Part shown: positions 8,759 through 17,672 of the stretch, piece after piece | How the letters are laid out: every line of letters starts with the position of its first letter | Position numbering within the stretch: the first letter of the stretch is position 1 | NCBI GenBank assembly: GCA_013373245.1 | Contig: JABXID010000266.1 | Coordinates: forward strand, 1 to 33,264 | Length of the DNA stretch: 33,264 nt | From: Gammaproteobacteria bacterium | GTDB taxonomy: Bacteria > Pseudomonadota > Gammaproteobacteria > Enterobacterales > Alteromonadaceae | Direction of reading: 5' to 3' | The notes under the pieces: generated by a model | The model's input: only the letters and a program-made list of their open reading frames with translations | Told to the model about the DNA's origin: nothing | Databases searched by the model: none | Made by a program: the position numbers and the translations under genes

Positions 8759-9946
8759 ATGAAACTTTGGTTGTCGTTTGTACTATTAGCTACAATGCTG
8801 TTCACTCAATACTCGTTTGGTAAGCAAGTCTTGCCAACTCAGGTGGGTGCCGAACAAACAGAGCAATATTTAACTCTGTTAAAAGGAAAACGAATCGGTT
8901 TGGTTGTTAACCAGACCTCTCGTGTTAATGAACAACACATTGTCGATTTTCTAGTTAGTAAAAAGCAAAATATCGCTACGATATTTGCGGTCGAACACGG
9001 TTTTAGAGGAGATCACGACGCAGGCGCTAAGGTATCTTCATCTGTTGACGCCAAAACCGGCATCAAAATTCACTCGATTTATGGTAAAAACAAAAAGCCT
9101 TCGAGTGAAGTTATGAACGAGCTAGACGTCATTATCTTTGACATTCAAGATGTCGGTGTGCGTTTCTATACATACATCAACTCTATGTTTTATATGATGC
9201 AAGCTGCAGCACAAAACAATGTACCTTTTATTGTATTAGACCGCCCTAACCCGCATTTGTCAGTGGTTGATGGTCCAATGTTAAACCCGGAGTTCAGTTC
9301 CTTTGTTGGATTACTGCCTGTACCACTGGTTCATGGTATGACAGTTGGGGAACTAGCTCAGATGATCCAAGGTGAAGGTTGGTTAAACAGCATTGATAAC
9401 GCTGACCAAATAAAACACAAACTGACGTTAACGGTTGTTCCAGTTAAAGACTACCAACGCAACGACAGCTACGTGTTGCCGGTATTACCAAGCCCTAACT
9501 TGCCTAACCAACAAGCAATTAATTTGTATCCATCTTTGTGCTTTTTTGAGGCTACACCAATCAGTATTGGTCGTGGCACAGACTTCCCGTTTCAAGTTGT
9601 CGGGCACAATGAAGCCTATATTGGTGAGTTTGCATTTACACCTCGTTCCATAATTGGCGCAGCCAGTAACCCCAAGTTAAAAGGCATTGCATTGAAGGGA
9701 CTAGATTTACGTTCCGTCCAGCTGAATGGTTTTGACATGTCTATTTTTTACGACTGGTTCAAGTTATTTGAAAAAAGTGAACTTGAATTTTTCTCTCGCA
9801 GTGGCTTTATGGATAAATTAGCAGGCACAGACCAGATCCGCTTAGATATGCTAGCCGGCAAAACACTAGAACAAATTAAACAGCCGTGGCAGAACGACTT
9901 AAAACAATTTAAAAAACAACGGGCGCCCTATCTTATTTACAAATAG
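8759..9946 (+). CDS. namZ: NamZ, exo-beta-N-acetylmuramidase (DUF1343, GH171)
   Basis: The DUF1343 hallmarks are present in order: GKRIGLVVNQTSR (43-55), EHGFRGD (79-85), DIQDVGVRFYTY (128-139), DRPNP (161-165) and HGMTVGE (about 192-198). Members studied in Bacillus and Tannerella release MurNAc from the non-reducing end of peptide-free glycan fragments, complementary to NagZ, which removes GlcNAc. A signal peptide is seen in the first 21 residues (hydrophobic core, then SFG before KQV), so the enzyme should be periplasmic. Length (395 aa) is usual. The gene begins 12 bp after the kinase-MurQ stop, so it is in the same transcript. The order symporter, kinase-MurQ, NamZ, with NagZ divergent, mirrors in content the Bacillus murQ-murR-murP-amiE-nagZ-namZ cluster. 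Confidence 0.93.
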   Translation: MKLWLSFVLLATMLFTQYSFGKQVLPTQVGAEQTEQYLTLLKGKRIGLVVNQTSRVNEQHIVDFLVSKKQNIATIFAVEHGFRGDHDAGAKVSSSVDAKTGIKIHSIYGKNKKPSSEVMNELDVIIFDIQDVGVRFYTYINSMFYMMQAAAQNNVPFIVLDRPNPHLSVVDGPMLNPEFSSFVGLLPVPLVHGMTVGELAQMIQGEGWLNSIDNADQIKHKLTLTVVPVKDYQRNDSYVLPVLPSPNLPNQQAINLYPSLCFFEATPISIGRGTDFPFQVVGHNEAYIGEFAFTPRSIIGAASNPKLKGIALKGLDLRSVQLNGFDMSIFYDWFKLFEKSELEFFSRSGFMDKLAGTDQIRLDMLAGKTLEQIKQPWQNDLKQFKKQRAPYLIYK

Positions 9947-10048
9947 TTAAACGTCTAAGTAATAGGTTTGAGCGATAGGTGCCATTTTCCCAATGCCAAA
10001 ACAGTGGCTTACAGTGTTTTTTAAATAGGAATTAAAAAGTAATTTATT

Positions 10049-11224
10049 ATGAGCGGTTTAGCCTTACAGTTAAAAAATGTCAGCATTGCTGGCTGGATAC
10101 AAGTTGCAGCGGTGTTGTTGGTTTCCATGATGGGAGCAGCCGTAACGACATTAATGCCTTTGTTGGTGGGTGCATATACTGATTCAGGTTTATTTACTAC
10201 AACTCAAGTGGGCTGGTTAACGTCTGCGGAAGTTGCAGGAATTTTACTAACCAGTACCTCAGCTTATATCTGGAGTCGAAAGGTAAATTGGCAAATAGTC
10301 ACCTTACTTGGCCTCAGTACTTTTATCGCGGCCAACTGGTTTTCAATGTCAGCCACTGAATTTGAATATTTATTTATACTTCGAGCACTAGCGGGTGTCG
10401 CCTGTGGCGCAACTTACGCAATTTCTATTGCTGCTTTGGGTGATTTCCCCCAGTCAGACAAAGCGTTTAGCGGATTGGTCACTATTCAAGTGGTGTTCGG
10501 AACCCTAGGCTTTTGGTTATTACCTAACATTATTTCCTCTGAAGGACTCGGCGGTATTTTTTACTTTTTTAATCTGTGCCTTTTACCTGCATTAATATTT
10601 TCAGCTGTAAAGTTTCCTGTAAATTCAAGGGTAACAGAACGGTTAACATTTAAAATTGATGGCAGTCTCAAAGCGGCCATACTCATTTTTTCTGGAGTTG
10701 TGGCCTATTATTTTGCGCAAGGCACTGTTTGGGCTTATTTGGAACGCATCGGCGTCAATGCAGGCCTTAGTGGCGCAGAGATTGGTTCAATTTTAGGGTT
10801 AGGTTTTGCCATTAGTGCTGTAGGTTCTTTATTGTCAGGCTTATTTGTAGAGAAGGTTGGTCGTAATTGGGGCTTATACGTTACCTTAATTATTCAAGTC
10901 CCCTGCTTGCTTGTTTTGTTTTTAATGAACAATACCAACGCCTTTTGGATATATGCCATCTCGACCATCATTTACCAAGTCATGTGGAGTTTTGTCATAC
11001 CTATCATGATGGGTATTTTTAACGATATCGATAAGTCGGGAAAACTCATTGTTCTATGTGTTGCGGCATTTAAAGTAGGATTAACCATTGGACCGCCTGT
11101 TGCAGCCTTTGTTGTGACTGTATCAAACGTCAATAATGTGATTTGGTTAGGTTTAGGTGGCATAGCGTTAAGTATATTATTGTGTCATTTGTCGGCAAAA
11201 GATCTTCAGTCCAATGAACGATAA
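10049..11224 (+). CDS. MFS transporter, about 12 TM
   Basis: This 391-residue, very hydrophobic protein has about 12 membrane segments and the layout of a major facilitator (MFS_1). Helices before and after a central polar loop near residues 190-210 form two six-helix halves, and a short basic loop follows helix 2 (IWSRKVNWQ). It is shorter than AmpG (about 490 aa, 14 TM) and lacks features I would use to call AmpG. It lies 102 bp after namZ and 54 bp before the D-lactate dehydrogenase gene, in the same direction. Candidate cargoes are a muropeptide, a disaccharide such as MurNAc-GlcNAc, a stem peptide or lactate. The sequence alone does not decide. The SD is weak (AGGAATT is about 18 nt upstream). 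Confidence 0.8.
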   Translation: MSGLALQLKNVSIAGWIQVAAVLLVSMMGAAVTTLMPLLVGAYTDSGLFTTTQVGWLTSAEVAGILLTSTSAYIWSRKVNWQIVTLLGLSTFIAANWFSMSATEFEYLFILRALAGVACGATYAISIAALGDFPQSDKAFSGLVTIQVVFGTLGFWLLPNIISSEGLGGIFYFFNLCLLPALIFSAVKFPVNSRVTERLTFKIDGSLKAAILIFSGVVAYYFAQGTVWAYLERIGVNAGLSGAEIGSILGLGFAISAVGSLLSGLFVEKVGRNWGLYVTLIIQVPCLLVLFLMNNTNAFWIYAISTIIYQVMWSFVIPIMMGIFNDIDKSGKLIVLCVAAFKVGLTIGPPVAAFVVTVSNVNNVIWLGLGGIALSILLCHLSAKDLQSNER

Positions 11225-11278
11225 TATGCAACGTAGCTTTGGCTGGCATTAGTATTTATAAAAAGCGAGAGATTTGAA

Positions 11279-14083
11279 ATGTTACCAACACAATATGAAA
11301 ATTTTATTCATCTTGTTAATAAAACAGTCCCACAAGAAAGGATCATTACAGACTCTTTTCAAACTCTAGCTTACGGCACGGACGCAAGCTTTTATCGCTT
11401 AACACCTAAAGTTATCGTTAAGGTGGCGAATGAAGCAGAAGTTATCGAAGTAATGAGACTCGCTGGCGAATTGGAGTTACCAATTTGCTTTCGCGCCTCT
11501 GGAACGAGTTTATCAGGCCAATCCATCACTGATTCCATTCTTGTATCAATAACACCTGACTGGAAAGATTATCAAATACTGGATGACGGCAGGCGCATTC
11601 AAATGCAATGCGGTGTGCTCGGCAGTGAAGCAAATAAAGCGCTAAAAGATCATCAAACTATGCTCGCTTTAATGCCCGCATCAATTGATGCAGCAAGTGT
11701 TGGTGGTATGGCAATAAATAATGCTGCGGGTATGAATTCTCTTGACACATACACTATGATGGACAGTGCCCGATTTGTTTTTCTGGACGGGTCCGTGTTA
11801 GACACAGGTTGTTCAAAAAGCCGTGCAGACTTTGCAACTCGCCGCACTGACTTAGTCGACGGCGTATTGAGATTATCTAAGCAATTAAAAGCCAAGCCAG
11901 ATCTGGCTCAAAGAGTATTAACTAAGTATGCCATAAAAAATACCACAGGTTATGGACTACGCTCCCTACTTGAGTTTGACGATCCTATCGATATGATAGC
12001 TCGCTTAATGATAGGTTCTGAGGGCACGCTTGGGTTTATTTCAGAGATCACCCACAACACGATTAATAAAGAGCCGTATAAAGCATCTGCGTTTTTAGTA
12101 TTCCCAGACATAGCAACCGCTGGCAAAGCGGTAACTCGTTTCAAAAACAACAAAACGCCTGTCACAGCGGCAGAAATGATTGACTATTACTCTTTAAAAG
12201 CCGTCGCTCATATGGACGGCGTTCCTGAGTATGTGAAAGATGTGCCACAGGGAACTGTAGCAATCTTAGTGCAGGCTGAGAGTGATACACAACAAGGCCT
12301 GAACTCTGATATCGAAAAGATAAACGCCGAAATTGCCGACTTACCAACCGTAGTGCCTACTTTGTTTACTGACAACCCTAAAGAATACGCGGCTTATTGG
12401 ACCATCAGGAAAGGCATTTTTCCAGCTGTAGGTGCAAACAGACCAAAAGGCACTACAACGCTAATTGAAGACGTGGCGTTTCCTATCGATTCCCTGTCAG
12501 AAGCCTTAGTTGATTTGCAACAAATGATGCAACAATACGGATATTTTGACGGTGTAATTTACGGGCATGCATTAGATGGTAATTTGCACTTCATTTTTTC
12601 TCAAAGTTTCCAAACCGAACAGGACATAACTCGTTACGAATCGTTTATGGAAGCCATTTGTGATTTAGTGATCAACAAATACGACGGCTCTTTGAAAGCC
12701 GAGCACGGCACCGGACGCAACATGGCGCCTTTTGTAAAACAAGAGTGGGGAGACGAAGCTTACGACATTATGTTGGGAATTAAGCGACTTTTCGATCCAA
12801 AAGGTATTCTTAATCCAGATGTAATGATCACCGATGACCCTAAACTATATACTAAAAACATCAAACCTATCCCAGAGGTAAGCGATATTGTCGATCAATG
12901 CATAGAGTGCGGCTTTTGTGAACGTATGTGCCCTTCTAAGCATTTAACCTTTACACCACGTCAACGCATTGTTGGTCAACGAGAACTCCAGATCATCAAT
13001 ATCGAAGACAAAGCTGAATTTGAAAAGAAATACGATTACTTCGGTGTTGATACTTGTGCCGGTTGTGGACTGTGTTCAACAGTGTGCCCAGTTGGTATCA
13101 ATACCGGCGATCTAATTCGTTATATTAGACATAACAAAAATCAGAGTGTTGAAGATAGAGCTAAATGGATTGCCAACAACTTTGCCACCGTAACTAAAGG
13201 CGTAAAGGCAACTTTAGGAACTGCAAATCTCTTCCACAAAGTGTTGGGCAAAAACCTGATGCAAAAGGTAACCGATACCAGTCGCAAACTATCGGGTGAT
13301 AAATTAGGCAAATGGACGCCATCGATGCCAACGGCAGCAAACGACTTAGAACTGTCTAACCAAACTAGTAGCAAGCTACAAGTGGTTTATCTACCAAGCT
13401 GCGCGAGCAGAACAATGGGGCCTGCAAAAGACGCTACCGAGCAAGTCAATTTATTTGATAAAACCGTTAGTTTATTAAACAAAGCGGGTTATCAAGTGAT
13501 CATCCCTGATGGCATTGATGAACAATGCTGTGGTATGCCATTTGAGAGTAAAGGCATGTTTAATCAAGCGGACCAAAAAGCACAAGAAACTATTGATATG
13601 TTGTTGGAAGCAAGTAAAAACGGTTCACTGCCAATCTATTGTGATACAAGCCCTTGTACCAACCGACTAAAAAATTACCAAGATGCTGGATTAAACATTT
13701 ACGAACCAGTGGAATTTATTCACCGTTTTATGATGGATAAATTAACCTTTACGCCAACGGACGAAAAAGTCGCTTGTCATATTACCTGTACGGCAAGACG
13801 AATGGGTCTGGAGCAACAAACCATAGACGTAATAAACGCCTGTAGTAATAACTCCGTTTTTCCAGAGCAAGTGACCTGTTGCGGTTGGGCTGGTGATAAA
13901 GGGTTCACGACACCTGAATTGAACGAAAGCGCATTGGCGGGTCTTAAATCTCGAGTAAGTGATTGTACGGCCGGATATTCGACCAGCAGGACCTGTGAAA
14001 TTGGCCTGAGTCACCACTCTGGTATCGATTATCAATCAATTGTTTATTTGGTGGATAAGTGCAGTAAGCCACTTTCGGCATAG
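11279..14083 (+). CDS. dld: FAD/Fe-S D-lactate dehydrogenase, Dld-II type
   Basis: This 934-residue multidomain oxidoreductase has an N-terminal PCMH-type FAD-binding domain (about 35-260; CFRASGTSLSGQS, GMAINNAAGM, GSEGTLGFI). An FAD-linked oxidase C-terminal domain follows (to about 530; YGHALDGNLHF, EHGTGRNMAPF). Two 4Fe-4S motifs, CIECGFCERMCP (about 541) and CAGCGLCSTVCP (about 592), come next, then two CCG heterodisulfide-reductase-like domains (CCG near 750 and 867). This order and length match Shewanella Dld-II, a respiratory D-lactate dehydrogenase passing electrons to the quinone pool. Because MurQ releases one D-lactate per MurNAc-6-P, the gene's place between namZ and anmK makes conversion of that lactate to pyruvate its likely job. 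Related FAD/Fe-S 2-hydroxyacid or glycolate dehydrogenases are the alternative. It should sit on the cytoplasmic face of the membrane. Confidence 0.88.
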   Translation: MLPTQYENFIHLVNKTVPQERIITDSFQTLAYGTDASFYRLTPKVIVKVANEAEVIEVMRLAGELELPICFRASGTSLSGQSITDSILVSITPDWKDYQILDDGRRIQMQCGVLGSEANKALKDHQTMLALMPASIDAASVGGMAINNAAGMNSLDTYTMMDSARFVFLDGSVLDTGCSKSRADFATRRTDLVDGVLRLSKQLKAKPDLAQRVLTKYAIKNTTGYGLRSLLEFDDPIDMIARLMIGSEGTLGFISEITHNTINKEPYKASAFLVFPDIATAGKAVTRFKNNKTPVTAAEMIDYYSLKAVAHMDGVPEYVKDVPQGTVAILVQAESDTQQGLNSDIEKINAEIADLPTVVPTLFTDNPKEYAAYWTIRKGIFPAVGANRPKGTTTLIEDVAFPIDSLSEALVDLQQMMQQYGYFDGVIYGHALDGNLHFIFSQSFQTEQDITRYESFMEAICDLVINKYDGSLKAEHGTGRNMAPFVKQEWGDEAYDIMLGIKRLFDPKGILNPDVMITDDPKLYTKNIKPIPEVSDIVDQCIECGFCERMCPSKHLTFTPRQRIVGQRELQIINIEDKAEFEKKYDYFGVDTCAGCGLCSTVCPVGINTGDLIRYIRHNKNQSVEDRAKWIANNFATVTKGVKATLGTANLFHKVLGKNLMQKVTDTSRKLSGDKLGKWTPSMPTAANDLELSNQTSSKLQVVYLPSCASRTMGPAKDATEQVNLFDKTVSLLNKAGYQVIIPDGIDEQCCGMPFESKGMFNQADQKAQETIDMLLEASKNGSLPIYCDTSPCTNRLKNYQDAGLNIYEPVEFIHRFMMDKLTFTPTDEKVACHITCTARRMGLEQQTIDVINACSNNSVFPEQVTCCGWAGDKGFTTPELNESALAGLKSRVSDCTAGYSTSRTCEIGLSHHSGIDYQSIVYLVDKCSKPLSA

Positions 14084-14126
14084 TGCTTCGTAATTCGAAT
14101 AGGTATTCAAATAGAATGAGAAACAA

Positions 14127-15245
14127 ATGAAAAAACGCCTATACCTTGGTGTAATGTCAGGCACTAGCCTTGATGGTATCGACATTGCGCTAATTGAAAT
14201 AAATCAAAGCCAAATAAACTACGTTTCAGGCGAGTTTTTTCCTTATCAAACGGAGTTGCGACAACTCATTGAACAAACGTGTCATGACGACAAAGTATCT
14301 TTGCAATCACTTGGTGAGTTACAAGTAAGGCTCAGTTTAAGTTACGCCGATGCAATCAATAGTTTCTTAGCTATTAATCAATTAAATCCGTCAATTATTG
14401 AAGCTATTGGCTGTCACGGGCAAACCGTCTATCACCAACCAAATAGTGACTTTCCTTTTTCGTTGCAATTAGTTGACCCTAGTTTACTCGCCGCAAAGAC
14501 TAATATTCCCGCCGTTACTGACTTCCGTTCAATGGATATCGTGCTCGGTGGTCAAGGTGCGCCGTTGATCCCTGCGTTTCATCAAGCACTTTTAGGCAAC
14601 GGCCGAAGTAACAATAACAAAGCTTTACTGAATATTGGCGGCATGGCTAACGTCACGCTATTTGAGCAAGACCAAGTCTTTGGTTTTGACACTGGCCCAG
14701 GCAATGTACTTATAGACCTTTGGGTACAAAAGTACTTCGATTTACCTTATGACGCCGATGGAAAAATTGCCAGAGAAGGCACTGTTGATGAAGAGTTACT
14801 GGATGTACTGCTCTCTGAACCTTATTTTTCAGAGCCTTTTCCCAAAAGTACCGGCAGAGAATACTTTAATTTAACTTGGTTAGAAGACCGAATACCCGCC
14901 ACGACAAATGAAAGTAATGTTGTATCTACGTTAACAGCGTTAACCGCCAAGACGGTTGCAGAGGCTTTGTTGAACTCTAGCAAACAAGGAGAGCTTATTT
15001 TGTTTGGCGGCGGCTCTCACAATAAAACGCTATTGACGATGTTAAAGCAATACTTACCGAACTGGCACTTTTCTCCATCGAATAATCTGGGCATTCCCGC
15101 AGATTACATGGAAGCCGCGGCTTTTGCCTGGTTTGCTTATCTGAGAATGAATGAAATGCCGTTGCAATTATCATCAGTAACGGGTGCTAAAAACTCTGGG
15201 ATTTGTGGTGTTGTTGCTCTGCCACCAGCGTCTAGTGAACGTTAA
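14127..15245 (+). CDS. anmK: AnmK, anhydro-N-acetylmuramic acid kinase
   Basis: AnmK hydrolyses the 1,6-anhydro ring of anhMurNAc and phosphorylates it to MurNAc-6-P with ATP. The family blocks are all present: GVMSGTSLDGIDIAL at the N-terminus, VTDFRSMDIVLGGQGAPL with the catalytic Asp region (about 131-148), LNIGGMANVT, FDTGPGNVLIDLW, and FGGGSHN near the C-terminus. Length is 372 residues; E. coli AnmK is 369. The ATG follows GAATGAGAAAC, a modest SD. It starts 43 bp after the D-lactate dehydrogenase stop. It gives the pathway a second entry, for fragments made by lytic transglycosylases, besides the MurNAc route through NamZ and the kinase domain. Both converge on MurQ. Confidence 0.95.
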   Translation: MKKRLYLGVMSGTSLDGIDIALIEINQSQINYVSGEFFPYQTELRQLIEQTCHDDKVSLQSLGELQVRLSLSYADAINSFLAINQLNPSIIEAIGCHGQTVYHQPNSDFPFSLQLVDPSLLAAKTNIPAVTDFRSMDIVLGGQGAPLIPAFHQALLGNGRSNNNKALLNIGGMANVTLFEQDQVFGFDTGPGNVLIDLWVQKYFDLPYDADGKIAREGTVDEELLDVLLSEPYFSEPFPKSTGREYFNLTWLEDRIPATTNESNVVSTLTALTAKTVAEALLNSSKQGELILFGGGSHNKTLLTMLKQYLPNWHFSPSNNLGIPADYMEAAAFAWFAYLRMNEMPLQLSSVTGAKNSGICGVVALPPASSER

Positions 15246-15379
15246 CAACCGCTTTGAATTACGTGCTAGAGCAAATTTAATGTATAGGTTTAAACGATGG
15301 TTTGTAACTATGAAATATCGGAATTAACAGGCAATCTCATAAGTTTAACAATAAGAATTTGAGATCAAAGGTCAACTTT
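15246..15379 (+). other. 134-bp intergenic region between anmK and the ALDH gene
   Basis: This is one of the longer gaps in the rightward gene run. It is AT-rich and holds no hairpin strong enough to call a terminator. It may contain a secondary promoter for the aldehyde dehydrogenase/LuxR part, where gene content shifts from sugar catabolism to amine/amino-acid functions. GGAATTAACAGG (15320-15331) only partly resembles the GGAATWAT operator boxes. I see nothing else. Confidence 0.3.
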
Positions 15380-16804
15380 ATGTTAGCGCAAATAAATCAA
15401 CATTATATTGGGGGAGCTTGGCAGGCGTCTGCAGGCTCAAATACCCTTATTCTCGAAAACCCAGTAAATGGTGAAGAGTACCTTGAAATCATATTGGCGG
15501 ATGAACGCCTGGTTGATCAAGCCGTAGCGGCCGCAAAACAAGCTCAAATATTGTGGGGAGAAACCTCAACCGCGCAAAGAGCGGAATACATAACAAAAAT
15601 TGCGGATGAGTTAGAAGCTCGCCGAGAACAGCTAATAGATGCGCTGTCGCTAGAGTTAGGTTGCCCTAAGTGGTTTGTTACTGAAGTTCAAGTAGATGAT
15701 CCGATTGATGCGCTCCGAAAACACGTGCGCTGGACCCTAGATTTAACCAACACGGACAAACACGATGAACGACTGGAAGTGCTTAAAGAACCTATCGGTG
15801 TTAGCGCAATCATAACTCCGTGGAACTACCCGCTTCATCAATTAATCGCAAAAATTGCTCCGGCATTAGCGGCTGGTTGTACTCTAGTCGTTAAGCCCTC
15901 TGAGTATACGCCAAAAACGGCGATTATCTTGGCTCAAGCAATTGAAGCTTCTGGATTACCCGCAGGTGTATTTAATTTAGTTGTTGGTACAGGTGCTGAC
16001 ATTGGTGACGCCTTAACGACGCACCCAGACGTTCGATGTGTATCCTTTACAGGCAGTACAAAAGTTGGCGTACACATTCAGCAACAAGCTGCTCAAAGCG
16101 TTAAACGTGTTTTGTTGGAGTTGGGTGGTAAGTCGGCTTTTTTAATAGATAAAACCAACAATTTACAACAAGCCGTTGAATTAGGTGTCGAAGACGTTTT
16201 GGTTAATTCAGGACAAACCTGTGTCGCTCTGACCAGAATGCTTGTTCACGAATCGCAATATCAACAGGCGTGTGAAATAGCAAAGCAATATGCGGAATCT
16301 GCAGCCATTAGTGCAGATCTTAGTAGCGATGCCCTGTTAGGCCCAGTAATTAACCGAACACAATTCGAGCGCGTATTAGCTTACATAGAGTTAGGTCAAT
16401 CTGAAGGGGCAAGTTTGCTTTGTGGAGGCAAGTCAACGCTTGCTGAACAAACAAAAGGCTTTTTCATCGGTCCAACTATTTTTGCAAATGTTGATAATTC
16501 AATGCGCATCGCGCAGGAAGAAATATTTGGGCCGGTGTTATGTCTGATCCCATATCAAGATACTGAGCATGCCATTGCCATTGCCAATGACACGCCGTTT
16601 GGTTTGTCAGCGCGAGTTTGGGCAGATGATAAGAGCAAAGCGAAAGATATCGCCAAACAAATTGAAGCAGGCCAAGTGTATATAAACGACGCAATGTGGC
16701 ACAACGCGGCACCATTCGGCGGATATAAACAATCGGGTAATGGTCGTGAGTTAGGCAGCCAAGCTATCAATGAATTTTTAGAAAGTAAATCCGTGATCTT
16801 TTGA
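15380..16804 (+). CDS. NAD(P)-dependent aldehyde dehydrogenase
   Basis: This 474-residue ALDH-superfamily protein oxidises an aldehyde to the acid. Visible motifs are the cofactor-site segment TPWNYPLHQLIAKIAPALAAG, FTGSTKVG, the catalytic Glu in LELGGKSA (E247), the nucleophile Cys in NSGQTCVALT (C281), and EEIFGPVL near the C-terminal third. A TTG at 15359 would add seven residues, but ATG at 15380 has AAAGGTC about 7 nt upstream and gives the usual ALDH N-terminus (INQHYIGGAW). It is followed after 10 bp by the LuxR-type gene. Downstream lies a FAD amine/amino-acid oxidase that could supply its aldehyde. The physiological substrate is unknown. Confidence 0.9.
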   Translation: MLAQINQHYIGGAWQASAGSNTLILENPVNGEEYLEIILADERLVDQAVAAAKQAQILWGETSTAQRAEYITKIADELEARREQLIDALSLELGCPKWFVTEVQVDDPIDALRKHVRWTLDLTNTDKHDERLEVLKEPIGVSAIITPWNYPLHQLIAKIAPALAAGCTLVVKPSEYTPKTAIILAQAIEASGLPAGVFNLVVGTGADIGDALTTHPDVRCVSFTGSTKVGVHIQQQAAQSVKRVLLELGGKSAFLIDKTNNLQQAVELGVEDVLVNSGQTCVALTRMLVHESQYQQACEIAKQYAESAAISADLSSDALLGPVINRTQFERVLAYIELGQSEGASLLCGGKSTLAEQTKGFFIGPTIFANVDNSMRIAQEEIFGPVLCLIPYQDTEHAIAIANDTPFGLSARVWADDKSKAKDIAKQIEAGQVYINDAMWHNAAPFGGYKQSGNGRELGSQAINEFLESKSVIF

Positions 16805-16814
16805 GGGTTAATAA

Positions 16815-17660
16815 ATGTTGTTTGCACTAGATAAATGGAGCGAATCCCTGCTTAAAACGCAGCACGCGATTGGTAAACAAGAATTTTTTGCCAATCTCGC
16901 CATGTTATTAAGTCATATTTGTCGATTTGATGAAATTTTGATTGTTGAGTTTACTAATCAAGGGATCACCAAAAAGCTATTTCAAAAGACAAGTAATTCA
17001 GACAGCAATTTAACTCTATATTTGACCAAGATGTTTGTGCTCGATCCATTTTATGTCTCTGGCAAAAAAGGCATCGAAGGTTTATTAATGCTAGATAAGC
17101 TAACCGAAGGATTAAATGAAGCTTACGATGACTATCGTTTACAATACTTTAAGCATTTAAACTTCGGTGAAGAAATTGGTTATTTAATACAACTTCCAAA
17201 CGCAACTGGTTGTATTCACATTGAACTGGCGCAACTTAGTCACTCTTCAGGATTCAAAGAAAAGGAAATACATCAGTTAGAGTCCGTATTTAAAACCGTC
17301 AAAACATTAGTTTTAAAGCATATTGAAAAGATCACGCCAAGGGGGTTTGAGATGGAGACCTCTTATGTTGAAGATTTCCATCAATTGTTTGGTTCTGCAG
17401 TTTTAACTCCGAGAGAATATGACGTAAGTTTACTTATGTTGCAGGGCTATTCAGTCAAATCCATTGCCAGTCATTTGTCTTTAGGTGACGAGACGGTCAA
17501 AATGCATAGGAAAAATATATACGGCAAACTATCCGTCAATTCTCAACCTGAACTAATGGCGTTATTCATTGATTTATTAGTAATGGCCGAGCCTCCTGTA
17601 AAAGTCGACCCATTAGTCGCTTACCTAGATAAAAAATCCCAATGTTTAGCCTTTAAATAG
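16815..17660 (+). CDS. LuxR-type HTH transcriptional regulator
   Basis: This 281-residue protein has a C-terminal GerE/LuxR helix-turn-helix at about 195-260. It begins LTPREYDVSLLMLQGYSVKSIA, with recognition-helix segment LSLGDETVKMHRKNIYGKL. The N-terminal about 170 residues resemble ligand-sensing domains of stand-alone LuxR-like activators and contain a DPFYVSGKKG segment. I cannot identify the ligand, and clear acyl-homoserine-lactone-binding motifs are not evident. GAGGG lies upstream of the ATG, overlapping the end of the ALDH gene. Its position between the ALDH and the oxidase/deiminase/carbamoylase genes suggests it senses a substrate of that catabolic module. Confidence 0.8.
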   Translation: MLFALDKWSESLLKTQHAIGKQEFFANLAMLLSHICRFDEILIVEFTNQGITKKLFQKTSNSDSNLTLYLTKMFVLDPFYVSGKKGIEGLLMLDKLTEGLNEAYDDYRLQYFKHLNFGEEIGYLIQLPNATGCIHIELAQLSHSSGFKEKEIHQLESVFKTVKTLVLKHIEKITPRGFEMETSYVEDFHQLFGSAVLTPREYDVSLLMLQGYSVKSIASHLSLGDETVKMHRKNIYGKLSVNSQPELMALFIDLLVMAEPPVKVDPLVAYLDKKSQCLAFK

Positions 17661-17672
17661 GAATCGTATTAA

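Noticed and set aside
10049-11224. MFS gene as AmpG, the anhydro-muropeptide permease
   Set aside because: It is about 100 residues too short with about 12 helices, and no AmpG-specific segment was recognised; left as an unspecified MFS transporter.
16815-17660. LuxR-type gene as a quorum-sensing receptor
   Set aside because: No luxI-like gene is nearby and no clear acyl-homoserine-lactone-binding motif is seen; its catabolic position suggests another ligand.
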